This document shows, piece after piece, positions 20,601-27,233 of a stretch of DNA of 28,161 bases. A model generated the notes under the pieces. The model was not told where the DNA came from, searched no databases, and saw only the letters and a list, made by a program, of their open reading frames with translations. The stretch covers positions 1 through 28,161 of IMG/VR virus record IMGVR_UViG_3300010883_000308; one strand, given 5' to 3'. The position numbers and the translations under genes are program-made. Each line of letters starts with the position of its first letter. Positions within the stretch are counted from its first letter, which is position 1. Source of the DNA: a virus.

Positions 20601-21620
20601 TCATTCAGAAAATATAGTGGAACAATTAATAACACTAATAATTCTGCTAATGTATCAATCAAGGACATGACACTTGACACACAAAAAGAATCAACAAACT
20701 TTGCAAATTATACATTCAATATTTTAGAAGGATGGGGATTAACAGACAGACCAGTAGGTGGAGGTGATTTGGTTTACCTTGATGATGGAATGTTCTATAT
20801 GACTATCAATACAAATGGTGCAAATAAACTATCTATTGTAGATTGGACAATTGACTTCAAATACACTCTTGTTGGATTGCAAAATTTAGGTAGGTCAAGT
20901 GGTCAATTTATATTTACACCTACTCAATTAACTGGATGTTTATTGTGGGTAGATGCTGATGACCAATCAACAATTACTCATGTAGCTGGTTCTGTTTCAC
21001 AATGGGATGACAAGTCTGGAAACAACTACCATTTGACACAAAGCACATCAGCTTATGAACCAACATATTCATCAGTCATTCCATATCCATATATTGAATT
21101 TGATGGAAACAATCAAGTTCTTGGAAACACAGATGCTGGATTGATAAATGTAAGTGATTCAACAAATACAATGTTTGTTGTTTATGAATCTGCAAACACC
21201 ACAACATCTTCGGGTGGACAAACACTTGCATCTGTAAATTATAGAAGTCGACAATTATATGGAATGAATGTGAATAATTCAACTGCTGGTGCTGGTGGAA
21301 TATCATTTTTAAATAAGTCTTCACAAGCATTTGGATGTCGTTTAGCGACTATTCCATCAACTACAAAACAAGTTTCAATTGGAACAAGGGATGGAGTTAC
21401 AAGAATATTGTATGACCAAAATGGTTTGACAGATACAGAAACAGATTCTTCAAATACTTCACAAGATATGTTTTCCGTTGGTGCTACATGGGAAACTGGA
21501 AGAACACCAGTAGGTGATTTGACTGGAAAGATATATGAAGTTATTGTGTATGATAGAGTATTAACATCAGTAGAAATAAACCAAGTACAAAACTATTTAC
21601 AAACGAAATGGAACACATAA
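17664..21620 (+). CDS. Large tail tip/fibre protein with beta-helix-like and LamG-like regions
   Basis: A 1318-residue protein, the largest in the genome. Residues 1 to about 720 look like a tail hub or tip (NYQFKDIQDFKNNKGNHTFN, FRIPSTPNNDLFFGDYFEVT, FAKVKALDFITSIASKFNLV, TLTQELNKFSIFQNYED). About residues 780-845 are an Asn/Gly-rich repeat (NITIGNNNLSTGFNFIKGNQ, then STINGNYNSI) like the beta-roll or beta-helix repeats of adhesins and tail fibres. Residues about 1085-1318 (LLWVDADDQSTITHVAGSVS, QWDDKSGNN, YIEFDGNNQVL, KIYEVIVYDRVLTSVEINQV) match LamG/ConA-like domains. It is the best candidate for the host-binding protein. Confidence 0.72.
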   Translation: MATQIRVETQDASRIVYLDLSESQPMTANYQFKDIQDFKNNKGNHTFNFRIPSTPNNDLFFGDYFEVTQFGNYNPKIKVGATISKDTLDVFEGYLQLTNVFVSNDVTHHYECVVFSSVATLGQVLQGKYLAEFDWTAYEHPMTLANVVNSMDRAVTPLLGGDIVYSMYDYTGGMFGGNSTGSMNDGDTPFAALNLRPQIRLNKVFNQILIESGFTYESAFIDTELNDLYMDMNSGNDSCFTDTNIQNYNVNIGADTTQSFLATNGFHTIIYNNSSGNNYTNSSGNYNETTGLYSPSNLWTNSLLNFNVDLTSPATLDTTLAVIILYNVTDDEIAINGWPLDIVQSSGFNFTYSASLVDYPIDATKEYEVRILISNSTDETETLNIQAGNIDFQPNPQGYSIDVFGMTTPETVALVFEPSKNFAKVKALDFITSIASKFNLVIIPDEITPTHLIILPYKDWIDGGNELDWTEKLDVSKDVQLKPTVDLQAKSLIFSDDKSVDFMNALFEQQSGKVYGSQYVDNTDNDFGKDKEEIKTIFKPTITSYIDQTGIRSCICTDADGKNENAIRLSYYCGYEGSDVSGESIFLSQTFTGTTLTQELNKFSIFQNYEDTVVTPSTKCLTFMGESTGALGYPVPLNGAYFVYWRRFMEETYSRESRILSGTFFLTALDIQTMNFNDIVFVKNEYFRINKISSYPLVGSGSCKVELIKVQRVNVIDAVGLECFVEPTTIGADGIVNFVNTSSGLGVTPSQACCEAFGYTFISPHCMSITTNPNNPDEDMPNPNHGFSFNKGSNNSNSGFGNITIGNNNLSTGFNFIKGNQNLVETSSDYSTINGNYNSIRARVTSSEILGDKNIYKPYSLNWTGGVYSVYASQSFENNSITGDYAISLANGDTFIYGGEDTLYNKVGRSGSGHFVKNAWSDDEELIYIGQNGMYTPSTDFLATQATNYFRLEYPSMISFEINVVGHDRGTTSTRSQEYSFRKYSGTINNTNNSANVSIKDMTLDTQKESTNFANYTFNILEGWGLTDRPVGGGDLVYLDDGMFYMTINTNGANKLSIVDWTIDFKYTLVGLQNLGRSSGQFIFTPTQLTGCLLWVDADDQSTITHVAGSVSQWDDKSGNNYHLTQSTSAYEPTYSSVIPYPYIEFDGNNQVLGNTDAGLINVSDSTNTMFVVYESANTTTSSGGQTLASVNYRSRQLYGMNVNNSTAGAGGISFLNKSSQAFGCRLATIPSTTKQVSIGTRDGVTRILYDQNGLTDTETDSSNTSQDMFSVGATWETGRTPVGDLTGKIYEVIVYDRVLTSVEINQVQNYLQTKWNT

Positions 21621-21856
21621 AACTTACAACCTTAAAAACGCCTAGAAAAAAAGACATCAAATTGTCTGGGCTTATATTTAAAGAAATCTACAAAATTTGG
21701 GAGGGAACTTGTAGTGTAATTATTCCTTCAATTGAGCTTTTGCCTAATAGCCTATACACGAATAATAGGATATTGGATTGGTATGAAAAAATACTACGAT
21801 ACCATAACAAAAATATGTACGAATTTAACAAACTATTCGGATGGCAGAAAAAATAA
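21608..21856 (+). CDS. Small protein between tail fibre and tape measure genes
   Basis: An 82-residue basic protein, MEHIKLTTLKTPRKKDIKLS and on, with aromatic-rich segments (KEIYKIWEGTCSVIIP, LDWYEKILRYHNKNMYEF) and KK at the end. It overlaps the upstream gene by 13 bases and the tape measure start by 16, which supports real expression. No family is recognised. Its position suggests a tail-assembly factor. Confidence 0.6.
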   Translation: MEHIKLTTLKTPRKKDIKLSGLIFKEIYKIWEGTCSVIIPSIELLPNSLYTNNRILDWYEKILRYHNKNMYEFNKLFGWQKK

Positions 21857-23613
21857 TCATAGATGTAGATTTCCAGACTAATGCTAAAAAAACAACTACT
21901 GAGCTAGATGATTTAAAAGCAGAATTAGAGGGGATAAAAGGAGAGCTAGAGGATATAAAAAAGCAAGAGAAAACGACTGGAGGTGCCTTAAAAAAATTGT
22001 CTAAGGGATTCAAAGGAATGGGCTTGGCTATGAAAGCAATGGGTGTCGGATTAATAATCGGTGCATTTAATTTGCTGAAAGATATATTGATGAAAAATGA
22101 AACGGTAATGAGTGCCGTTAATGTAGTAACTGAAACCCTAGGAGTAGTTTTTAATCAAATTGTATCAGTAGTAACGGATATAATAGATGCAGTTTCAGAA
22201 TCATCAGAAGGGTTTGAGGGAATACAAGCAGTAATTGAAGGGCTAATGACAATCGCTCTCACTCCTTTAAAACTTTCTTTTTATGCTTTACAATTAGGTA
22301 TTCAGCAAGTACAACTCGCTTACGAAAAGTGGCTCGGTGGAAATGATGAAGAAGATATTCAGCGTATCACAGATTCTATAAATGAAACTGAAAAGTCAAT
22401 TCAAGGGGTAACTGATGCAGCGATTGAAGCTGGAAAAAAAGTTGGAGATAATATTGCAGAAGCAATTACAGAGGTCGGTAATATGACTAAAATTGCAGTA
22501 GATACAGCTACGGAGGGCATCAAAGAAATATCCATATCTGCTGCATTTGAAACTGGAAAAACTTTAGCACAAGCAAAATCTCAAATTGAATTATTAGAAG
22601 TATTAAGGGCAAAACAACAATTCCAAAGTCAATTAGATGCTGAAATTCAAAGGCAAATTCGTGATGATGTAAATAAAACTTTTGATGAGCGTATTGCAGC
22701 GAATGAGGAGTTAGGTAGGATATTAGATGACCAGCTTGAAAAAGAACAATTTGGAGCAAATGAAAAGGTTAGAATTGCATTATTAGAACTAGATGCTAAT
22801 CAAAATAATATGGCTAATAAAGTAGCATATCAACAAGCTCTATTAGAACAATTAGATTTAGAAGAAAGAGTTGCTGGTCAAAGGTCAGAACAACTTACAA
22901 ATGAAACGGCTTTAGCAAACGAATTAAAGGAAGCTCAAAATCAATTGGCTTTAGCTAGGGTATCTGAAAGAGAATTAGAAATATTATCTCTTAAACAAGA
23001 CTATGACACTAAAGTAGAACTCGCTAGAAAAGCTGGGGAAGATACATTAGCAATAACAGAGCAATACAACGAAGCCGTAATAGGAGCAAATGAAAAGTTT
23101 GCAGCCGAAGATGTTGAAATTCAGAAAAAACTAGATGATGAAAAGGCAGCGATGCAATCAGCTCAACTTGATGTTGTACAAAACTCGCTCAAGATGGCTG
23201 GAGATTTATTTGAAGAGGGTTCTGCTGCTGCAAAAACTGTCGGAGTAGCAAATGCTACAATTGATACATGGAAAGCCGTAAACATGGCTTTAGCATCAGC
23301 TCCACCTCCAATGTCCTACATATCTGCTGGACTATCTTTAGCTACTGGATTAAAATCTATTAAAAACATACTAGCAGTTAAAACAAAGAAACCATCAAAT
23401 GCACAAGCACCTAGTGATACATCCCTTCCGACAAGTGGTGGTTCTGTTGGTTCAGAAGCTTTAGCTGATTTAAGTGGTATGAGTTCAATTACAGAACAAT
23501 TTAACAATCAATTCGGACAAGAAACGCCTCCAGTTCAAGCGTATGTAGTGGAACAAGAGGTAACAAATTCGCAACAAATTAACACAATGATTCAACAGAA
23601 GGCTACACTTTAA
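21841..23613 (+). CDS. Tape measure protein
   Basis: A 590-residue protein with the features of tape measures. It has an N-terminal coiled coil (about 15-45, ELDDLKAELEGIKGELEDI), a Gly/Met-rich hydrophobic stretch (LAMKAMGVGLIIGAFNLL, 62-79), a long Ala/Glu/Gln-rich helical middle (about 210-440) and a C-terminal hydrophobic region (PPPMSYISAGLSLATGLKSI). Such proteins fix tail length and fill the tube. At about 0.15 nm per residue this predicts a tail near 90 nm, a siphovirus tail. It follows the tail tip genes and precedes the head genes, so the gene order differs from lambda. Confidence 0.85.
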   Translation: MAEKIIIDVDFQTNAKKTTTELDDLKAELEGIKGELEDIKKQEKTTGGALKKLSKGFKGMGLAMKAMGVGLIIGAFNLLKDILMKNETVMSAVNVVTETLGVVFNQIVSVVTDIIDAVSESSEGFEGIQAVIEGLMTIALTPLKLSFYALQLGIQQVQLAYEKWLGGNDEEDIQRITDSINETEKSIQGVTDAAIEAGKKVGDNIAEAITEVGNMTKIAVDTATEGIKEISISAAFETGKTLAQAKSQIELLEVLRAKQQFQSQLDAEIQRQIRDDVNKTFDERIAANEELGRILDDQLEKEQFGANEKVRIALLELDANQNNMANKVAYQQALLEQLDLEERVAGQRSEQLTNETALANELKEAQNQLALARVSERELEILSLKQDYDTKVELARKAGEDTLAITEQYNEAVIGANEKFAAEDVEIQKKLDDEKAAMQSAQLDVVQNSLKMAGDLFEEGSAAAKTVGVANATIDTWKAVNMALASAPPPMSYISAGLSLATGLKSIKNILAVKTKKPSNAQAPSDTSLPTSGGSVGSEALADLSGMSSITEQFNNQFGQETPPVQAYVVEQEVTNSQQINTMIQQKATL

Positions 23614-23624
23614 AAACCAAAATT

Positions 23625-24230
23625 ATGACTAAAATAGTAGAACTAATTATTTCTGAGGAAGAAATGGAAAATCAAGATGGGGTATTTGCAATATCTCTAG
23701 TAGAAGAACCAGCGATTGAAGAAAATTGGATTGCTCTAAAAAAGCAAAAACAAAAAGTTATTCAATGTGCTAAAATTGATGAAGACAAAAGGCTTCTTAT
23801 TGCTCCAGCTTTAATACCTAATAAACAAATCTTTAGGTTAGATGAGGAAGGAAAAGATTACTATGTGTACTTTTCAAAAGACACTATTCAAAAAGCATCA
23901 CAATTATTTTTAGAAAGAAAGCACCAATCAAATGCTACTTTAGAACATAGTTTAGAGCTTGAGGATATTCATGTAGTTGAAAGCTGGATAAAAGAATCAG
24001 CTATTGACAAATCTGTGAATTATGGATTTGAGCATTTACCGAAGGGAACATGGTTCGTTACTATGAAAGTAAACAACGATGACATTTGGGCTAAAGTAAA
24101 AGAAGGCGAAATTAAAGGCTTTTCAATAGAGGGATATTTCACAGATAAGCTAAAAAGATTCAGTAAAAAATCTGATGCTGACGAGAAATTAGTAAATAAA
24201 ATCAAGGAAATTTTAAGAAGTGAATGCTAA
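23625..24230 (+). CDS. XkdF-like prohead serine protease
   Basis: A 201-residue protein of the XkdF/S78-related type (Peptidase_S78_2). The N-terminal FAISLVEEPAIEENWIALKK (21-40) is characteristic. RLLIAPALIPNKQIFR and YYVYFSKDTIQKAS follow. The candidate catalytic His is H108 in ATLEHS, and the candidate Ser is S167 in GFSIEGYF, preceded by GTWFVTMKVNNDDIWAKVKE. It would cleave the scaffold and capsid during head maturation. It lies directly upstream of the scaffold-like and capsid genes, as expected. Start context: AAAACCAAAATTATG. Confidence 0.8.
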   Translation: MTKIVELIISEEEMENQDGVFAISLVEEPAIEENWIALKKQKQKVIQCAKIDEDKRLLIAPALIPNKQIFRLDEEGKDYYVYFSKDTIQKASQLFLERKHQSNATLEHSLELEDIHVVESWIKESAIDKSVNYGFEHLPKGTWFVTMKVNNDDIWAKVKEGEIKGFSIEGYFTDKLKRFSKKSDADEKLVNKIKEILRSEC

Positions 24231-24255
24231 AAACCAATAAACAATCTTTTAACTT

Positions 24256-24861
24256 ATGAAAACTAACACGAAGAATATGTCAAACAAACTAGACCAAATC
24301 AGAACTTTGCTAGGTGTCGCTAAGAAGCCTACAAAATTCGCAGAAGCAACATTAGTTGATGGAACGGTTATAGGAACAGATGCCGATGCTTTTGAAGATG
24401 GGGTTATTGTTTTTATAACTGGAGATGATGGCGAAAAAATGCCGTTACCATCTGGAGATTATGAACTTTCTGATGGGATAATGATTTCTATTGTAGATGG
24501 AGAGATTCGTTCTAAAAAAGAGCCAGAAGGGGCAGATGAAACTATGGAAAGAGAAGAAACTGAGGACAAGGTGGTAAAAGAAGATATGTCTTCTGAACTA
24601 GACCTTTCAGCTTACGCTTTGAAATCTGACCTAGTTGAATCATTAGAACTAATGATGGCTAAAATTGAAGAGCTTGAAACTAAACTTTCATCAGTTGATG
24701 AGGTTAAAGAGGAATTATCTTCATTGAAAAAATTATCAGCTGACAAACCATTCAAGCACAATATGAGTGCTAAATTTAAAATGGATGAAAAGAAAGCTAT
24801 TTCAGAAATGACCTCAAAAGAGAGAGTTTATCAAATCTTTAACGCTAAAAAAAATAAATAA
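24256..24861 (+). CDS. Scaffold-like head assembly protein
   Basis: A 201-residue acidic protein between protease and capsid genes. Residues about 10-90 (LDQIRTLLGV, KFAEATLVDGTVIGTDADAF, DGVIVFITGDDGEKMPLPSG, DYELSDGIMISIVDGEI) form a beta-rich domain common in Bacteroidota-phage head assembly proteins. Residues about 95-170 are a Glu-rich coiled coil (LMMAKIEELETKLSSVDEVK). A short basic C-terminus ends it (RVYQIFNAKKNK), typical of the capsid-binding end of scaffolds. The start could instead be the ATG at 24277 (MSNKLDQIRT). It ends one base before the capsid ATG. Confidence 0.7.
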   Translation: MKTNTKNMSNKLDQIRTLLGVAKKPTKFAEATLVDGTVIGTDADAFEDGVIVFITGDDGEKMPLPSGDYELSDGIMISIVDGEIRSKKEPEGADETMEREETEDKVVKEDMSSELDLSAYALKSDLVESLELMMAKIEELETKLSSVDEVKEELSSLKKLSADKPFKHNMSAKFKMDEKKAISEMTSKERVYQIFNAKKNK

Positions 24862-24862
24862 G

Positions 24863-25789
24863 ATGGCACAAAATAAACATCAATTCACTACTCCAGCTAT
24901 TACGGCAACCTATTCTGGAGAACTAGCTTTACCTTATGTTCATGCAGCTACTTTATCTGCTCCAACATTAGCAAACGGATTAGTTACAATATTACAGAAT
25001 GTACGCTTTAAAGCAAACATTCCAATCATGGCAAATACTGGATTGGTACGAGCTGGTGCATGTGATTTCAATACAGTAGCTACAACTGCCTTAACTGAAT
25101 CAGTTTTAGAAGTTACTGACTTGATGGTAAATCTACAATTATGTAAAGGTGATTTCCGTACATGGTGGCAAGGAGATGATTACACAATCAATTCTGGGGT
25201 GCCAGATGATTACGCTGATGCTTTATTGCTTTACATAGCAAATGAGGTACAAGGAACAATTGAAGCAAATATCTGGAATGGAAATTCTACAATTGCACCA
25301 CTTGTAACGGCATTTTCTGGATTGATTAAATCTTATACAAATGCTGGGGGTACGATTGGAACTTTAATAGCTCCAATTAATGCTGTCGGAACTGTTGTTG
25401 ATGGACTTGCAGAAGTTGTTTCTGGTATTCCAGCTAATTTAGTAGGAAATTATGAAGATGTAAAAATCTATGTAAATCCAGCCGTAATTGATAGATACAA
25501 TATCGCAGTAGGTCAATTAGGTGGTGGTTACAATATGGCTACATCTGTTGGTGGACAAATGAAATTCGGTGGGTATGCATTAGTAGCTGCATTTGGTTTA
25601 CCAGATGGTTATGCCGTTGTAGCAAGACCTCAAGATTTAGCAGTGGGTGTTGGACAAGCTGATTCAGTTGAACTAGCACAAGCTATTGATATGACACCTT
25701 TAGATGGTTCTGATAATTACAGAATCACAATGAGATTTGCAGTTGGAACGGCAGTTCCAGTACCAGCAAATGTATTAATAACTGTATAA
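24863..25789 (+). CDS. Major capsid protein
   Basis: A 308-residue HK97-fold-type capsid protein, placed right after protease and scaffold. Its N-terminus (MAQNKHQFTTPAITATYSGE, LALPYVHAATLSAPTLANGL) and core (VTILQNVRFKANIPIM, VLEVTDLMVNLQLCKGDFRT, EVQGTIEANIWNG) resemble the main capsid protein of Bacteroidota siphophages. The C-terminal part (NYEDVKIYVNPAVIDRYNI, GYALVAAFGLPDGYAVVARP, YRITMRFAVGTAVPVPANVL) forms the P domain-like end. There is no long propeptide, so scaffolding is presumably by the separate upstream gene. It is codon-rich and ends in a spacer with a hairpin that may boost or trim its message. Confidence 0.88.
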   Translation: MAQNKHQFTTPAITATYSGELALPYVHAATLSAPTLANGLVTILQNVRFKANIPIMANTGLVRAGACDFNTVATTALTESVLEVTDLMVNLQLCKGDFRTWWQGDDYTINSGVPDDYADALLLYIANEVQGTIEANIWNGNSTIAPLVTAFSGLIKSYTNAGGTIGTLIAPINAVGTVVDGLAEVVSGIPANLVGNYEDVKIYVNPAVIDRYNIAVGQLGGGYNMATSVGGQMKFGGYALVAAFGLPDGYAVVARPQDLAVGVGQADSVELAQAIDMTPLDGSDNYRITMRFAVGTAVPVPANVLITV

Positions 25790-25801
25790 TATTTGAATAA
25801 G

Positions 25802-25825
25802 GAGGAGGTATTGAATTACATCCTC
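25802..25825 (+). promoter_or_regulatory. Hairpin after the capsid gene
   Basis: GAGGAGGT pairs with ACATCCTC with one mismatch; loop ATTGAATT. CTTTAAC and the start context AAAATTAGATTATG follow, the same order as at 2950 and 4110. No long T tract, so a weak terminator or mRNA 3'-end stabiliser is likely. Confidence 0.5.
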
Positions 25826-25855
25826 TCAATTCTTTAACTTAAAAAAAATTAGATT

Positions 25856-26488
25856 ATGGCAATATGTGAGATTGGCTCTGGTAGAGGTTATTTTTGTGCT
25901 GGTCAAGTAGGAGGTATAAAGAAAGTATATCTAGCTAATTGGTATGATGACCATAGAATAGATTATGTTACTGTCGGTGCATTAGCTACTGCACCCTCGG
26001 CAACTGCTGGTACAATTACTGATATAACTTTAGTAGGTGGTGGTTCTTCTGGTGCTGGAGAATCATTAAACTTTTTTGAATTTGATTTAGATAGACAACT
26101 ATCTTCATTTAATCAAACTGTCGTAACTGGTAGTGGTGGAACACTAACTTACCAAACTGATTTAGACCTACACATGAGCCACGATTCTCAAGAATCATGG
26201 GCTAGAATGCAACTCGTTTGTGAAGGTGTATTTCAAGTAATTGTAGAAGATAACAATGGAGTGTACTATTTAGCTGGTGTAACAAATGGGATTCAAGTAT
26301 CTGGTGGTACTTACGCTCATGGTGGCGATGTAGCTTATACAGATTATGTAGGATATGTTATTCAAATGACTGGTGCTGAAAAGTTACCAGCTTATAACAT
26401 GAGTACGGCTACTCCATTTAAAGCATATTCTCCAAGTACTGATAGTTTAGTGTTGAGTGCATTAACATACAATGTTCCACAAGTTTAA
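25856..26488 (+). CDS. Major tail tube-like structural protein
   Basis: A 210-residue beta-rich protein following the capsid gene. Features: GGIKKVYLANWYDDHRI (residues about 19-35), a Gly/Ser loop (VGGGSSGAGES), then FFEFDLDRQLSSFNQTVVTG, LTYQTDLDLHMSHDSQESWA, VIVEDNNGVYYLAGVTNGIQ and GYVIQMTGAEKLPAYNM. This alternation of strands with GxxL and GxEKxPA near the C-terminus is seen in tail tube and decoration proteins of Bacteroidota siphophages. A tube protein is my preferred reading because the rest of the tail genes lack one. Its start context matches AGATTATG. Confidence 0.6.
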   Translation: MAICEIGSGRGYFCAGQVGGIKKVYLANWYDDHRIDYVTVGALATAPSATAGTITDITLVGGGSSGAGESLNFFEFDLDRQLSSFNQTVVTGSGGTLTYQTDLDLHMSHDSQESWARMQLVCEGVFQVIVEDNNGVYYLAGVTNGIQVSGGTYAHGGDVAYTDYVGYVIQMTGAEKLPAYNMSTATPFKAYSPSTDSLVLSALTYNVPQV

Positions 26489-26513
26489 AATTTTGTCTGT
26501 TTTTTGTTAATAG

Positions 26514-26546
26514 AAAAGGTGGTGGGTAATTCCATCGCCTTTTTTT
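26514..26546 (+). terminator. Strong Rho-independent terminator
   Basis: AAAAGGTGGTGG pairs with CCATCGCCTTTT over 12 positions, two of them G-T wobbles, around loop GTAATT. A run of seven T (26540-26546) ends it. It lies between the tail tube-like gene and the 57-residue gene before portal. It likely limits transcription from the capsid/tube genes into portal and lysis. Confidence 0.82.
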
Positions 26547-26559
26547 ATATCTTTATCTT

Positions 26560-26733
26560 ATGAAAATTAAAAAAGAATTTATCGGTTCAACGATTAATGC
26601 TGGAGGTAGAAAAATCTATTTAGGGGAAATTGTAACAGAAGCTACAATGGAAAACCTAAAAGCAAATTACTCTCAGTATTTGGAGGAAGATAAGCCAAAA
26701 AAAAAGAAAGTAACTAGACCATCTATCGGATGA
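26560..26733 (+). CDS. Small basic-tailed protein, unknown
   Basis: A 57-residue protein, MKIKKEFIGSTINAGGRKIY then LGEIVTEATMENLKANYSQY and a Lys-rich tail (DKPKKKKVTRPSIG). Conserved small proteins like this occur between tail tube and portal or connector genes in Bacteroidota phages. Its stop overlaps the next start (ATGA). It lies right after the terminator, so it needs a promoter of its own or read-through. Confidence 0.65.
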   Translation: MKIKKEFIGSTINAGGRKIYLGEIVTEATMENLKANYSQYLEEDKPKKKKVTRPSIG

Positions 26734-27233
26734 TGTTGCGTTTGAGAAGTAGTAATGGCTATCAAAATATATTTTCTTTGGATGTTTATTCAAGGGTATT
26801 TGCGAACACCATTTCAAATTTTGGATTACCCAATGCAAATACAAGACAATACACACCAAACTTCAATACTGATTATAGTGGATTTGTTTATTACATAAAA
26901 TTTATAAACCAACTAACTCAAAAGGAATATTGGGGAAATTTACAATATAATGTTATAAACAAAAATTATCCAAGAAGTTTGCAGTTTAAAATATACCTTG
27001 ATGATTATGTTGGTGATTATCACATAAATTTAGAAAGCACTGGAATGTTTGATTATGAAGTTTATTTTGGTCAATATGGTGCAACTAATTCAGATGATTC
27101 TTTAATTAACGGAATGGTTACAAATGGAGTAGCTTTGGTTCATAACGATAATTATGTAAATGATAAATACCAGAACTCTGAAAATGGTATTACCAAATCA
27201 ATAATTCCACCTTCAATATCTTACAATGGCTAG
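26730..27233 (+). CDS. Structural protein of unknown function upstream of portal
   Basis: A 167-residue protein, MMLRLRSSNGYQNIFSLDVY and on. The part FVYYIKFINQLTQKEYWGNL, then LQFKIYLDDYVGDYHINLES and MFDYEVYFGQYG, followed by the end NSENGITKSIIPPS, resembles short beta-sandwich proteins (strand-rich, tyrosine-rich) of Bacteroidota phages that lie near connector genes; none has a role known to me. It overlaps the previous gene by 4 bases and the portal gene by 8, so translational coupling is likely. Confidence 0.65.
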   Translation: MMLRLRSSNGYQNIFSLDVYSRVFANTISNFGLPNANTRQYTPNFNTDYSGFVYYIKFINQLTQKEYWGNLQYNVINKNYPRSLQFKIYLDDYVGDYHINLESTGMFDYEVYFGQYGATNSDDSLINGMVTNGVALVHNDNYVNDKYQNSENGITKSIIPPSISYNG

